Source: Glandiceps talaboti (taxonomy: Eukaryota; Hemichordata; Enteropneusta; Spengelidae). From it: a stretch of DNA of 64,000 nt. Of the stretch, positions 1-35,261 are shown piece after piece (the stretch's first letter is position 1; every line of letters starts with the position of its first letter). The stretch covers positions 10,138,276 to 10,202,275 of the forward strand of contig NC_135568.1 in assembly GCF_964340395.1 (NCBI RefSeq). Reading direction: 5' to 3'. The position numbers were made by a program, and so were the translations under genes. The notes below the pieces were generated by a model that was not told where the DNA came from, ran no database searches, and saw only the letters and a program-made list of their open reading frames with translations.

Positions 1-185
1 ACGTCAAGCCTCCACAGCCGAATTGAAATTATAGATATATTTCTATATAAAGAACGTAATCACTCTGGAAAGAAAATCATACCTCCAATATTGCATGATT
101 ATGAATTTTTGGTTTCACTTTGCCTGCTTCAAATGTAGCTTTGTAGTCGAAATGGTTAGAAGATAATTAATATATCCTCAATAAA

Positions 186-347
<162 letters not shown>

Positions 348-499
348 TCGATTTATAAAGCACAAGTTTCCAGTATGACGAAACGTTCAGAGATGCTATG
401 CAGTTAGAAAGGTCATGAGAACAGTTTTTAAAATCTCTCTGAAGGCGTCAGCTGTAGGGTTTTGCTGTTTTTTTTCAACAGTGTTCCACAAACGAAGCG

Positions 500-1132
500 C
501 TATACAGAACTAACAATGTCAAATGAATTATTGACGGTATTCCTGCCTCCCAGAATTCGTCGACTTCTCCTTCCCGGTTGCTGTGACTTCTGCATAACTA
601 GTTGGCTGTCATTGTGCGTGTCATCGTTTTCACCAGAATTCGAAAATCTCTCTCTTAGCAAACCTTCGTACTGCAGGAATAGTACGTCGATATGTACCGC
701 AGGGTCGACCAGGGTTATTCTTCGCCACATTTCTGCTTTTTTCTCCAACTCTTTCAGTTTATTCGCGGGCTTTGCATGACCACAACTCCTGTTTCGTGGA
801 CAATACGGACTGCTATGGAAAATGGTTACCATCGACAACACTACGTTAGCTAATAAAGTTGCTGCTATGGCGATGGATTTAAGCCAGGCTGTCTTCGAAA
901 CCATATCTGACCACAAACTGCCTGCTAGCACAGTTCCAACAATACCCATCACAACTGCTACTAACTCCATCCAGTTGCCAAGGCGGTCCCACCAGTATGC
1001 TTGATAGGCATGCGTAGATGCACTACGACGACATTTATCTTCTAAGTCTTGGGACAGCTTAAAGAATTCTTCCCGGAATTTTCTGTCCAAATCATTTGAT
1101 CTAGTTTCGCTGGCCGCAGACAGTCCATCCAT
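500..1132 (-). CDS. Two-transmembrane protein, SLATT-like (tentative)
   Basis: An uninterrupted 210-aa reading frame, apparently single-exon; the ATG at 1132 is the first in frame. Residues 1-50 are a charged amphipathic region, residues about 53-75 and 83-106 are two hydrophobic segments joined by a very short loop, and a charged helix with a KELEKKAEMWRR core follows at about 124-165. The tail ends in VSSV, which fits a class I PDZ ligand (S at -2, V at 0). Helix, two close membrane spans, then a helical cytosolic tail is the layout of SLATT domains, which in bacteria are predicted membrane effectors of nucleotide-signal systems; eukaryotic members are also known. The family call rests on architecture and residue style only. 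It could instead be an unrelated 2TM protein or the last exon of a longer gene. Its neighbour on the same strand, receptor copy A, ends 1.5 kb upstream of its start. Confidence 0.45.
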   Translation of the reverse strand: MDGLSAASETRSNDLDRKFREEFFKLSQDLEDKCRRSASTHAYQAYWWDRLGNWMELVAVVMGIVGTVLAGSLWSDMVSKTAWLKSIAIAATLLANVVLSMVTIFHSSPYCPRNRSCGHAKPANKLKELEKKAEMWRRITLVDPAVHIDVLFLQYEGLLRERFSNSGENDDTHNDSQLVMQKSQQPGRRSRRILGGRNTVNNSFDIVSSV

Positions 1133-2656
1133 CGTCGAAAATTCACCCTTGTGACTTCCAGCACAATGATACGCGATATCAAAGCGGTGTGTACAGGTAA
1201 CAAAGACGCCCTCTGACGACTTGACTCATGGCTTTATGCAACTTGATAAGTTGCCAAGTATGTAAATATAATATACATCATACTACTACCCACAAACTTA
1301 AATTGATCTGCGAAATCACTTTACAGTCTGTAAAGCTTAGAATTACGTACAATAAAACAGTGAAATGGCCAAGTACAGGTATGAATATTTTTTTGAGTTA
1401 TTTTAATAACAATCATATAGTCAATCCACTTACAACCAGGTCAAACTTAGGCAGTTTGGACTCAAGCAACCATTTCACCTTAATTTCCATGCACATGTAT
1501 CTAATTAACATATATTTAGGGTATACGTGATAAATTGACAAAACCCCAAAATTTTCATGTCTAGATATTTTACATATGAAATATTTGCTTATAATTCCAC
1601 AGGTTTGAAGTGCAATGGAAAAATCAAGAATTGTTTGGCTTCCCCAAAATAAATTGAAAAATGCATGTGTGAAAAATTCTATATTTTTATTGTAGTGGCG
1701 GTCATTTTCACATCTAATGAGGTCCCTTAGGCCTAAAAAGTAATTGTTTGGTTCCGGTTACCCGACCCCACCTAGTTTTTCACTGCCGACTTTAAAATGT
1801 TTTTACGTATTCGGGGAAAAAATAATAAAATCGCAAAAATTGTGTGAAGTCTCACGAGAAATAGTGGACGCAGAAACTGACATCAACTTAAAAAGACAAT
1901 ATAAAACTGTTCTTCCAATCTGTAATGACTGTACATCAGATAGGAAGAAATACATAACAATTTGGAAAACAATGGACAACCTGAACTTCACATTCACACA
2001 TGAAAAAAAAAGATGAAATAAAATAAAAAATCTACCTACCCCATCTATTTAAAAATTTAATGTAATCGGAACCATAATAAAAATACAAATCTTTTTTCAG
2101 CTTCGCAAAGTCGTTAGATATCGTCGGGTATTTAGTTTAGATCAATAGATTGTATGCCCCCCCCCCAGTGAGTCGATGAAGTATAAAGTTTGTTGTGTCG
2201 TTATAGGTCCATGTTAGGGGTGATAATTGTCAATTACTTTGTTGTGCTGTTACAGATCCGTGCTGGGGCTATATAATTGTAATGTTGTTTGAACACGGTA
2301 TTTTAAAGTGCTATATAAACTTTAAGTTATTACTATTACTGGTAAATGTATTTAGGTAACAGGGGTTTGATGTTTTCAAGAAACCATATCATCATATATT
2401 ATGAAACACTTTACACCGTTTTGTAGCGATTTTAGAAGTATGATAAAAAAGAGCCCCCCCCCCCCTGTAGAATCTACACATGTATTGAAGGAGAGGGGGT
2501 CCCATGCCAAAGTAAGGACACTCGAGTACATTTTACGTATTTATCACTGATAGTAAAATCAATAAACCATAAAATACGACTCTCCAATATTTTCACCAAC
2601 TCAGAAGTAGAAATTTTCCCGCCAATATCCCAAATAGCAATTTTCCCGCCAATATA
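1133..2656. other. Intergenic gap between the SLATT-like gene and receptor A
   Basis: No convincing coding exon. It holds the upstream region of the SLATT-like gene, the downstream region of receptor A, homopolymer C runs near 2158 and 2455, and three TTTCCCGCC motifs from 2615 (see separate entry, which runs into the last exon of receptor A). Confidence 0.6.

Positions 2657-2683
<27 letters not shown>
2611..2683. repeat. Triplicated segment at the receptor A stop codon
   Basis: Three copies of AATTTTCCCGCCAA spaced 27-29 bp apart (TTTCCCGCC at 2615-2623, 2642-2650, 2671-2679). The right-most copy encodes the last residues of receptor A (WREN before FYF and stop), so the end of the reading frame was duplicated into the 3' UTR. 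Confidence 0.8.
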
Positions 2684-10821
<8,138 letters not shown>

Positions 10822-10931
10822 TTCCTGGCAGACCGTAATGGTTGAGGTTCAAATCCGTATAGACGCTCACCGTTAGCCGACAGTGCACCTTTCTAAATTT
10901 AATATACACCAGGGCTTTGATGAATACATTA

Positions 10932-10939
10932 TGACGTCA
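10932..10939. promoter_or_regulatory. CRE-like palindrome upstream of receptor A
   Basis: TGACGTCA, a full CREB/ATF consensus palindrome, sits 111 nt upstream of the receptor A start codon on the minus strand. The position suits a promoter element. The same 8-mer also occurs inside exons (near 8665 and 25693) and near 12503, so chance occurrence is possible. Confidence 0.3.
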
Positions 10940-12742
10940 CTAATTAATCGGCATTGACAAACACCACGGGCGATGCAATATTGACTCTTTCTTAGAAAGC
11001 AAAACCATAAAACGTACTCCATTTGCATAACCTTCGGGTAAAAACAGGAATGCCATTACTCAAATAACGTTAATCTACGGGTTTTCATGTTGTACTTATA
11101 CAAGTATGTAAAGTGGTTAAAGGCCAAAATGTCAATCCCAGGTTCTCGCATTAGTGTTATCCTCTCATTGAAACCATACTGAGTAGATATGTTAATTCAT
11201 TTGTTCTGGGTCAAATTTTGATATAGTTATGCTATATATATATAATTTTAATCCGAATCCAACTGGGCCTTAAAATTAGAAATTTGTACACATCTTAAAT
11301 TTTATTTTTGAAATCATATGTCAGGTTTCCAATTATGCATAGATAGCATACCATGGCAACGCTAATTTAGAGAGGTCGAACTCCAATTATTATTAACTTA
11401 CTTTAAAACGGCAATTCTGTAATTGGGGCATCATTTGATGCATTCAGTTTTCAACATATTATCCGATATACGAAAACAGAAGCAAATCAACATAAAACAG
11501 TATAGTATGTTTGAGTATGGGCACATAGGGTTTGGTAACATGTAGGAATTCCGACAAGTTCTAATTTTTTGTCACCACATGTGTTGTTAGCAAGTCTTTA
11601 ATATTTTTGAATTGCTGGCGATATTATAATATTTACAATACATGACTCAACATGTTGTAGTTGTTGGAATAATACAAATGTTTCAAATATGAAACAAACG
11701 TAACCATGGAAACCCATGAAGTACACTGCACAGGCAGTGCCCATATAATTTAAGTTAAACACGCTGGCGTCAATGTTTGACATTTGCACCGTATTTCATT
11801 TCATTTAAAACAGAATGTAGCAATAAACTGTATTCATTCAATCTTGTTGTTTCGGCATGTGAGAAATTGTATCAAAACAGAGGCAGTGAACAGTAACATG
11901 AAAAGAGCAGCAATATTGCAAATTGAAAAACTTGAAATTTGGAAAGTCTAAAAACGCAAGGAATATTAAGAGTTTCATAATATACTCAAAAAATATTATT
12001 TCTATGAAAATGCTAAAAATAAACTGAAATTCTTAAAACATCTTAAAATATCCAAAAATGTTCATCAGCTTGATAGATCAAATGATTTACAAAGGTTTAT
12101 AAAACACAAACAGTTCAAAGCTTTTTTAGCATTGAAATTTGTCATTCTGATGAGGAACGTCGACCAAGACAGACCAAAAGCTCAATGCTGAACAAAATTT
12201 AGAACAGCTTGTGTGTTATAACTTTTGTAAATCATCTTAAATATCGTTACATCATTTCAGGGCTAGAGATAGCTATATTTTTCATGCTGAAATCTTGATG
12301 AAGTGATATGCTGTCATGTTTTTTTTGTTATGATAATAAAGCAATTTCGTTTATCCATGAAGAAAACAATTGTCTTGGTGACATTACGGAGGAAATGTGA
12401 CCGGGATATTTATATCATAAGACCTTATATGTCATATGACCTTTTGACCTTTCTAAGCTTTTCTATAGGATCAAGGTTAACGTCTTTTTTAATATGAATA
12501 AGTGACGTCAGCATTTCCAGAATTCGTATTCGCCATTGTACATGGCACCGTAGAACAATACTCGAATCGTGGTAGTTCATTGCTAGCTCGTGTCACTGAT
12601 GTATGCTAAAGTCAAGAATTTAATAAGAAGTCACTGTACACATGATAACAGTTATTGACAGTTTAATAAAGCATTTGATGATTGCGCACAAAAGGGCTTT
12701 TAATAAATTGCTAACATGGGTATAATGAATGTAATAAAACTT

Positions 12743-12934
12743 CATGTTCACAAAGAGTTGACCCAATATTTTAACTAAAGTGGCACGAATAATCGACGTT
12801 TTTGAGATGTCTTGCCAGTGGCGATTTGTGTGTTCGGCATTTCAAATCGCCACTGGCAAGCTTAAGACATCTCAAAAACGTCGATTATTCGTGCCACTTT
12901 AGTTAAAATATTGGGCCAACTCTTTGTGAACATG
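12743..12934. repeat. Large near-perfect inverted repeat (hairpin)
   Basis: Left arm 12743-12827 (85 nt) pairs with right arm 12844-12934 (91 nt) across a 16-nt loop. The arms differ only by an inserted AAGCTT-like six bases in the right arm and one substitution. No clear target duplication flanks it. A foldback element or a local inverted duplication. Confidence 0.9.
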
Positions 12935-15900
12935 ATGTGTGTATTGTCGAGAAATAAGTCCGTTTAAGATCATGTGTAATGAATCTAACAGTTGTATGAT
13001 TGGTGTTACTGTATTTGCCGGTCGATGGTAGATATTACAATGTGTTAGTGTTATGGAAATTATTGTCTGGTTGAGTAATTATATCCAATTTGTGGCCAAC
13101 CTATTTGTCACTAAATTCCTGCTTCATTTACCATTTACCATTTATCATTTATCATTTACATATTTCAATATGTCATGTACCTTGCGCCGTGAAAGAATTT
13201 TCTTTAAACCTGCACTGCTGGCTGCAATGGGAACATGTTTACATCGATTAACACAAGATATCCAATGTTTAAAACTGTTTACTAGTGCTCAACTGTAGTG
13301 ACAGATTTAAGCAAAAGCATGGTTTTCAATCCAGCGTTATGTTAGTTTGCCTTACCTCAGTGTCTGTATATGATAATGCTTATTAAATATCGGGACATAT
13401 TGTAAGTCATATAACGTCAGTCACAGCAATTGCCAGGTATGCTTGAACGGCGTTACTTGTAAATGTGAATGATTATATTTTGTTTGCATATTCAACTGGT
13501 TCTGGTGCATGGTCGCACTGATGTTAGGGCACGTGCTGTTAAATTCAAAATAGTTAAATTTCCTAATCGTGGTATATATACAGCTACACATACAAGTTCA
13601 CCAATAGATAATTTAGTACACCTCAGGGCGTGCAATATTGAGAGTAAGTTATATCTAACACAGCAGGTTTTCAAGAACGGTCCAGTTTCTGCTATGGCAT
13701 TTTGTACACCAATACACACATTATATTCTAAAGTGGCAAATTTAACATGAAAATCTGTGCCACCATTATCAAACATTACAGACCCCTTTCTGTATTCTAG
13801 TTTTTATTGTACATATGGAAAAAACCCACAAATAGAACAGTAACAGTTTGTATTAGTTATATTTGTAACCCTAAATCCTACAGATGTTACTTTATCTACG
13901 CATTTATTGCTGTGTATTCATGGGGTTTTTGGTCAACGTACAAATCCTAAAGATATAAAGTAAATATGTGTGTTGTTCCAGAAGTTTAGAATGACCCATA
14001 TAGCTGTGAAACCTTACACGCATATCAATCATGGCAATAGAAATTTGATCATTGATTTTTTTACCATTTGTTTGCTATGTATTCAAACTGATAATGTTTC
14101 TTAGACAACTGAGCTAATTCTTTGCACAAACAGGTTAATACTGTCAAACTACCATATTTGCTATACATTTTTGTTGGGCTTTTAATTTTATATGTTCCAC
14201 ACGCAATCTATTGTCTTTTTCTACTAATGGCTTGTTCGAGCATGTTGCTTTGATTTAATTTCAAACTTAGCTGTTTGTGTACATATGGAACGAGTCGTGC
14301 ACATAGTGACAAAAAAGTAAGGTAATGTTCCATACTTGTAAACATTTAATCAATCTGTAAGAAATGTAATTTAATCCAGGAGATATAATACACCTGTCAA
14401 TCATTCTCCCTATAAATGTAAACATGAGAATGAAAGAAAGGGTTAGTACATTCACTGGAAGTATTAACTACAACATACTAACCTACAAATTCAGATGATT
14501 TGTAACGTTTCTCACATATTTCGTTCGATTAATTGTTTGACAGTCAAAAACGTCTGGTCCCCCTCCCCGGGTCAATTGCTGACTTGAAATCCAAGTAAGC
14601 ATGCTCATATTCGACGGATTGTGGCATTATGGTGACAATTAATTAAGTAAATCAATGCAATCACATATGTCATACCTTACATTCAACATGGCGGTTTCTA
14701 CAGCTTCTCAATATTCTATCGATAGAGGGACCCTCTTTCCCTAAACAAAACGTATATGTATATAAGACAATATATTGTATGTTAAGAAGAGGCAAGTCTT
14801 TTGGAGTCCTGCTATAAAATGTAGAGCCCCTTAAACGACATAATAAATAATGCTTTTGCATTCTGATATAAAGTTTTACCAGGCTGAGCCAATGTGTTTA
14901 TACAGATTATCTCGGCTCCCCCACCCCATGGGGATACTCCCATAGAACAGTATGTGCTGCCAAAATGGATTTTTTTTCACGAAGAAAGCCCTAAACATGT
15001 ATTGGTCGACTTTTCGTCTGCAAATTACATAATCCTTGGTTGATAACACGGGAAACGTCTTCATGTTTTACAATTACCCTCACGACATCAGAATATTTGC
15101 CGGATGATTGTGACTGGAAGTCTGTTTTTTGTTTTGGATTATAAATGGGTAGATGTTTTGAACCTGGACCGCATACACCCCCCCCCCTCCCCTTCTGAAA
15201 ATTTGGGGAGTATCCCCTCCCCCAGATATAGAAAAATAACTGTCTATAAGATTATAATAACTTGCAGTTATTCCTGATCAGCTACAATAAAACGAAAACT
15301 AACCCTCAGCGTTGAATACTCTTCTACGATTACCAAGTGACACAGGGCAAAAAAATAACTTGAAAATCTTGAAACCCTGTAAAAGAGTTGTTCGTTGTAC
15401 TATAGTAGGGATACTGTTTTTTACTGGCTCTTAGCTATCAAGCATCACCAAAAGGTCAGTCACACAGGGTAGAGTGAAATTTCTCACGGTACTCGGAACC
15501 ATGGGTTACAGGAGGAATATATTATGGTAAGCTAGATGGCGAATGTCTATGGAGGGGATGGTGGGGCAATTAACTGAGAATTAGCTGTTAACAGCTAAAG
15601 ACAAGCAAGCTTTAGGAAGACATTACACTCAATAGCTGTAGTATCATCTTTATTGAGCATAAAATAATCAAAAAACAATTGTAAATCTTTCGCAACTATT
15701 GGCATAGTGTTGATTAGATGGTATTTGTCATATGATTATTGCAATGGCTATTGATTGGATGACAGTCTAATTAGTCATAACCGAAATGTGACATTTCAAT
15801 AAAAAACCTAGGACTCTATAACTCTTCATTAGATAAAATGACATACTGATTGTTAATTGGATAGCATTTGTCACATGCATACTCCAAGTATTCTGATTGG

Positions 15901-16169
15901 ATATGCACATGGATTTATGTAAATCAAACATCCTGATATGTCTATGTTAATATAGGAACTAACTCGTTCACAAAAGTCGAAAGCGTAACTCAAGTTTAAG
16001 CTCACTAACGTTTATAATAAATAATGATAATGCGAATTTATTTATACACCTATAAGTGGTTGCAATCCATAGAATTAAATACTTAGCTTTATAAACATCC
16101 ATGAGCTTCTAATACTTTATGATATGCGAACAAATACAATGCTTGATTCCACTTTCTATAGTGTTGATT

Positions 16170-16173
16170 GATT

Positions 16174-16257
<84 letters not shown>

Positions 16258-16295
16258 TAGATATATAGATATATAGATAGATAGATAGATAGAGA
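16170..16295. repeat. (GATA)n microsatellite
   Basis: About 85 bp of perfect GATA units followed by interrupted GATATA units, intergenic. Confidence 0.97.
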
Positions 16296-16508
16296 TATAT
16301 TTAATATAGTTACCAGTACTCTGGAATCTAGTGAAATATGTTTGAACATACGCTATATCAAACAAAGTTATCAACATTTTGTATCACTCTTCTAAAGCTT
16401 GACATTTAGGTCTACGTGGAACTAGAATTGAAAATTGAAAATTATAAATGAGAGCCATGGTCATATAACAGGTATGATAAAGTCCGTTAAATGCCTGGGC
16501 ATCGTATG

Positions 16509-16527
16509 GCAAGTATGGTGGTGGTGG

Positions 16528-16571
<44 letters not shown>

Positions 16572-16584
16572 ATTATTGTTGTTG
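16509..16584. repeat. (TTG)n microsatellite
   Basis: Trinucleotide TTG/GTG array, intergenic; open frames through it encode poly-Leu, poly-Val or poly-Cys. Confidence 0.95.
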
Positions 16585-17156
16585 TTTGGTTTATTTATTT
16601 TATTTTGTTATTATGTATATACAATGCAAGTGTGAACTATAGCCGTGCCAGGCAAGCTAACAAGAAAATCTGGCTGGCTAAAAAAATTGAATTCAGCGAT
16701 ACACCTCGGCTATTCATGTTAATTTCACACACAGGCCTAGGCCATCATGTAACATGTATGATAACTTCACAGAAGTACCTCGACAATTGAATTACATGGA
16801 TGATAAATTCAAAGACACGCCTAGACCATATTGTTACAAAATATATGTTTAATTCAAAGGGTGTCTACACCAGTTCCTGTACGACCACGAGCTTGTGGAT
16901 TATACTGGTAGCGATGAATCTCACCATTACTGATAAACGACACTGTACTTCCTGCCTGACTTCGTACTTCATATTCCTGTTGCAAACGAAATTGAAAACA
17001 CTTTACATTGGCACCAAGAGATTGGTACTAAACACAATTTGCTATTATATTAGAACAACTTTGTGCCTTAGCTATGACAACGAAACTCAGCATCAAATAG
17101 TATATAGCAATAATCAATTATATGTTCTTTGTTATACACGCATACACAAACATGAA

Positions 17157-17224
17157 CACATACATACATACATACATACATACATACATACATACATACA
17201 TACATACATACATACATACATACA
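17157..17224. repeat. (CATA)n microsatellite
   Basis: Perfect CATA array downstream of receptor B. Confidence 0.96.
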
Positions 17225-17447
17225 AGTAACAGAACACTCAAAAGGAACAGAGTGTCTCGAAGGAGAGAAAACGAGAAAGAATTGGGAAACCATTAAGATA
17301 ATGCTGGAGACACAAGTGGAGAACCTAGTTCTAGGATTTGATACTTCATTTGTATTATAATTAATAGAAGATTTTTTGGTTCTTTTCCGCAAGATGAGTG
17401 ATAGCAAGGAGTGAATATTTAGTTGCTTTGTGTAATCATGAGTAAAC

Positions 17448-30862
<13,415 letters not shown>

Positions 30863-31899
30863 TCTGAAATTAAGGCGATCGCTCGTATTCACAATACGTT
30901 TTAAATTCGTTTTGTATTGTACGTCACTGAATCGAAACCAACTCATAAATATTCAAATTTGTTGTCATGCCGATTGATATTCATAAAAATGAATGTGTAG
31001 ACTATAGTGGTGCGCCACTTTACCAACATACTTGCAAATGTCGGTAGCTTAAGAACAAATTATCCTTAATTATAACTTTTAAATCAAAAGCCTTGTGTAA
31101 CAAAAGAGCATTGCTATGGTAACGTTTTTGTAAATTGAGGCGCCATATTTGTGTCACCTGTGTGAGTAATAGTGCAGTGATCACCTGAATGTTCAAGTAG
31201 TCTGCCTCGGGTTTTTTTAACCACTTTGAAGTAGTTGTTTACACCTGTACTAGCTGTAATTGGATATTTATTTTAATTAAATAACCAAAGATATGTTCAC
31301 TAGAAATTGATCAATCACTTGTAAAACGGCATAGGTCTTTATATCTGTTAATTAGTGGTCAATATAATATGTAGGTAGCGTAGTGGCAAGTTTGAATCTT
31401 GATCGAAAGCTCGGTTTTGAATTCATTTTTCAATCAGACAACCACAATATATTCCCTGAAAATTGTTTAAAATACCAAAAATTAGATTGTACATATTATC
31501 CATAAAGCAGTATAGAAACAGAATGAAATCGTGATCACCATTGAGGGCGCATTTTTGAGTGCCGCCGTAAAAGTCAATTTGATTTGATTAATCGTGTAAA
31601 CAGCTACAAAAAAAATTCATCCACAGGTGATGCGATACTGTTCAGGGTGTACGATATGAAGAGTGAGCTATTGTACCTAACAAACCATTGTTCTAAGAAT
31701 CCGTTCCAGGTGGTAATAAATCAAATCTATCATATACTGTTATATACAAAATATGACACTTAAGTTTTACACATGTAACATAGCTATAGTCAAGCTCCCA
31801 TTCGCGTACATAATATCATACTGATATGTCGATGGAACTATTAGCAATCGACTCTCATGCTGACCAATGAGGGCATACATCAGTCTGAGTTATAAGTTA

Positions 31900-31900
31900 C

Positions 31901-31936
<36 letters not shown>

Positions 31937-32325
31937 ATGTATGTATGTATGTGTGTGTGTGTATATATGTATGTATGTATGTACATGTATGTTCTGGTAT
32001 GAACGTACGTACGTACATATGTATGTATGTATGTATATGTATGTATGTGTGTGTGTGTGTTTGTGTGTGTACGGTATGTATGTGTTTGTGTATGTATGTA
32101 TGTATGTATGTATGTATGTATGTATGTATGTGTGTGTTTGTGTGTGTGTGTATGTATGTATGTATGTATGTATATATGTGTGTGTTTGTGTGTGTATGTA
32201 TGTATGTATGTATGTATGTATGTATGTGTATGTATGTATGTATGTATGTATGTATGTATGTATGTATGTGTGTTTGTGTGTGTATGTATGTATGTATGTA
32301 TGTATGTATGTATGTATGTATGTGT
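31900..32325. repeat. Long (TATG)n/(TG)n microsatellite
   Basis: About 425 bp of alternating TATG and TGTG blocks with a short non-repeat interruption near 31991-32010. Reading frames of 107-169 aa on both strands (VCMY or IHTY repeats) are artefacts. Confidence 0.97.
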
Positions 32326-33076
32326 GCAACCCTATCTTATCAATACATAAAACAACACACTATACCATAGTCAATTTGTATGTTGCTTTATTCACTGGTA
32401 CATATAGTCAGTGACTACATAAACAGTAAAAGATATGAACTATGTATAAACATCTACACCTTAAATCCATATATCACATGGTGATTATATTCAAAATCAT
32501 AACATATGAAAATTCCAAGTGGTACATCCTGTAACATTTTGGTCTTTGGTAGTTACTTTTAGTTTCAAGTTGAAATATTGTTGTGATATTGTAACAACTA
32601 AGACATGAGTGAAATGTGTCTCTAATATACACTTATTGCCTGGCTATGAGGGCACAAGAAGATATCTAATACTCCAAGCACTGCTGTGTAGCTACTGTAG
32701 TTGCTATGCAACAGAATAAACAGTTATATGACACCTACTCGCACCTAAATATACATCAGGCAATAAGTGTTTTTGTCAATATCCCCAATAAGACTGCCAG
32801 GCTATGTCAATATTGCCCTAGGAAAAACAGAATGCGACTAGTGTCCCCTATATGCAAAGTGAGGTCACCATGGGTTACTAGTTTAACCCATGTGACATGA
32901 TCTAAGCCAATCACTGAAGGATGCATGAACATAATGTGATAAAATTTTGAACATGTCTAAGACATGAAAACATTTTGAAATAATGTTTTGGTTCTCAATA
33001 AATATTGAAACATCACAATATTTAAAAAACCCACACAATTGTGAATAATTAATAAACATATTTCTGGTTAGAAACA

Positions 33077-33372
33077 AAGTTCTGTTTGTGCCTCCCTATT
33101 TACCGGAAAGTTCTGTTTGGGCATCTCTAGTTACTGGTAAGTTCTGTTTGCACCTCCCTAGTTACCGGTAAGTTCTGTTTGGGCATCCCTAGTTACGGGT
33201 AAGTTCTGTTTGAGCATCCCTAGTTACTGGTAAGTTCTATTTCAGCATCCCTAGTTACTGTCAAGTTCTGTTTGGGCATCCCTAGTTACTGGCAAATTCT
33301 GTTTGAGCCTCCCTAGTTACAGGTAAGTTGTTTGAGCATCCCTAGTTACTAGTAAGTTCTGTTTGAGAATCC
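33077..33372. repeat. 31-bp minisatellite, about 9 units
   Basis: Units share GTTCTGTTTG, GCATCCCTAGTTAC and TGGTAA; copies differ by a few bases and some are slightly shorter. Confidence 0.92.
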
Positions 33373-33908
33373 CTAAGGTACTGGTTACATTTGCACATCA
33401 TGCAATCTTGAGGCCTGCACATGTGCGTGAATCAAATAACTGTACACTCAAGCTCAACTTCTATACGTGTTGTATCTTTGTCTTCTGTACACCAACTTTT
33501 GTCAAAAATTGGACCTCATGTACAGGCTGTATCACTTTAACATTGGCAACTAATCAAGTAAGTATATATAATGTGAAAATTTCAATATATGTAACATAAA
33601 ATGTTTTTACGAAAATGTTTACAGAACAGTAGTTTTAACATGTTATAAATAATATTGTTGATAAAAAACAACAACTAACCAATACAATGATCATTCGATA
33701 ACAAGTCATAATTAAAATTAAAATTACAGGGCAGTGATATAAAGATTTCACAATATATTTTGATTTTAATTTATTATTTAATAACATTCCAGTTTCCTAT
33801 CTATAAATATAAAATATAGTGAAGTTCGTCAATAAATCCACTGTATCTTTCCACAGCTATGTGTATCTTCTCTTATGCTCAGAGAAGAATACATCATATT
33901 TCTGTCAT

Positions 33909-33990
33909 CAGAAAGACAAAAAGGTTTACACAAGTTGACCACTAGGAGTGCTGTTCGGAAGCTGTTGGACTGGCCAAAGAACTGTAGCTG
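33909..33990 (+). mobile_element. Short dispersed element, copy 1 (CACTAGGAGTGCTG family)
   Basis: AGAAAGACAAAA, a variable stretch, then GACCACTAGGAGTGCTGTTC and a less conserved tail. Matches copies near 49791, 53963 and 59704 in the same orientation. Confidence 0.65.
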
Positions 33991-35261
33991 CCATTGAAAC
34001 CATTATTGTTCCAGTGTTTCACAAGAAAAGGTGGTTGCATTCTAAACCAATCAAAACATTCCACTAACTTTATTATTGATGATGTAATTGTTAGGACTTC
34101 ATGGCGTTGTTTCAGCCACATTTTGTTGGCTGTGATCCTCACATACAAAGTGATAAGTCATTTCAGCAATTAATGTCCTCTTGTAACACTTTATTCGAAA
34201 ATTACTGCAAGGTAGGTAACTAGCTGGGACTGGCATAAATACTTTACGATGTTTAGATGCCATGGAAACATTTTGTTGTGCATTTGTAAGTCTTTGGCTA
34301 AAATGCAAAGTGCATTTTTCTCTCTCTTTTTTTTTGCAGATGAAATTCACAACAACCCTAAACTGGCAATTCGCATGTATATCTCAGTATGTAGGCGACA
34401 TGATTACATCATTGGTCTACATCTGAGCACCAATTGGATTTGGCGTAGCTTTTGGTGATAATTTCAAATTCAGTACAACATTCTGTGCTAGAAAGAGCAA
34501 AATACTTTTTCTGGTGCACAAAGCATTGTCAAGCAAAACTGCTAAGTTTCTGGAACAGAAGAATTTTATCTGTTGCTTTGAAATCGTTTCTGTTTCAGGC
34601 AGTGTACATTGAATTTGTTTGTTTGTTGCATAGTTATTTCAGATCAGAATTTTCAGATTCTTTTCAACATGTATTTCATCTTCTGTTGTGAAAAAACCCT
34701 CCCAAAGTTGTTAGCTTACATCTTAAATGAAAGTCATTCGTGTCACTATACACTAATTACATATTATTCCACAACATGTTTTCTTTTTCAGCCATTAAAT
34801 ATATGACTGACCTAAGGGGTCTTGTCCTAGAGTTGCCAGACAAGTAGTAACAAGCCCATGAGTATTTTCCGAGCTGAAATAAGAAAACTATTGAGAAATA
34901 ATATAATTATACCTCATCAAGCATAATTTATGAAAAAGTGGGAAAAAAGATGATTTGGAACGATTTAGCTCATATTACGAGCACTGCAGTGATGTAGACA
35001 TGAATAGTCATGATGTAGACCAGCCAGGCGATATAATCCATATTTTCTGTTCAAAGACAATAACTTGGCTTGTGCTTGGTATAGTATGTAATAAATATTT
35101 GTAAAGGGGAAAAACTTTTACGTAGATATCATACAAGACAAAGTACAAATATACAAATCACACTATGAAATCATAAATTGCATTTCTCTTTACAAAGATG
35201 ATTAAAAACAAACTGTTTTCTTAGAAAAATGTTAGAACAATTTATTTCAGAAACTCTATTT

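Larger units (their letters stand above)
10822..17447. other. Intergenic region between receptors A and B
   Basis: 6.6 kb with the receptor A promoter at its left end and the 3' flank of receptor B at its right. Contains the large hairpin at 12743-12934 and GATA, TTG and CATA microsatellites near the right end. No coding exon could be supported; open frames at 13053-13298 and 13469-13776 have no recognised domain. Confidence 0.6.

Noticed and set aside
13469-13776. Two overlapping frames of about 94 aa on opposite strands
   Set aside because: No recognised domain, no supporting splice partners, and both strands are open over the same stretch. A decayed gene fragment cannot be excluded.
16435-16790. 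Frames with poly-Leu or poly-Val
   Set aside because: Translation of the TTG microsatellite.
31867-32414. Frames up to 169 aa rich in VCMY or IHTY
   Set aside because: Translations of TATG/TGTG repeats on both strands.
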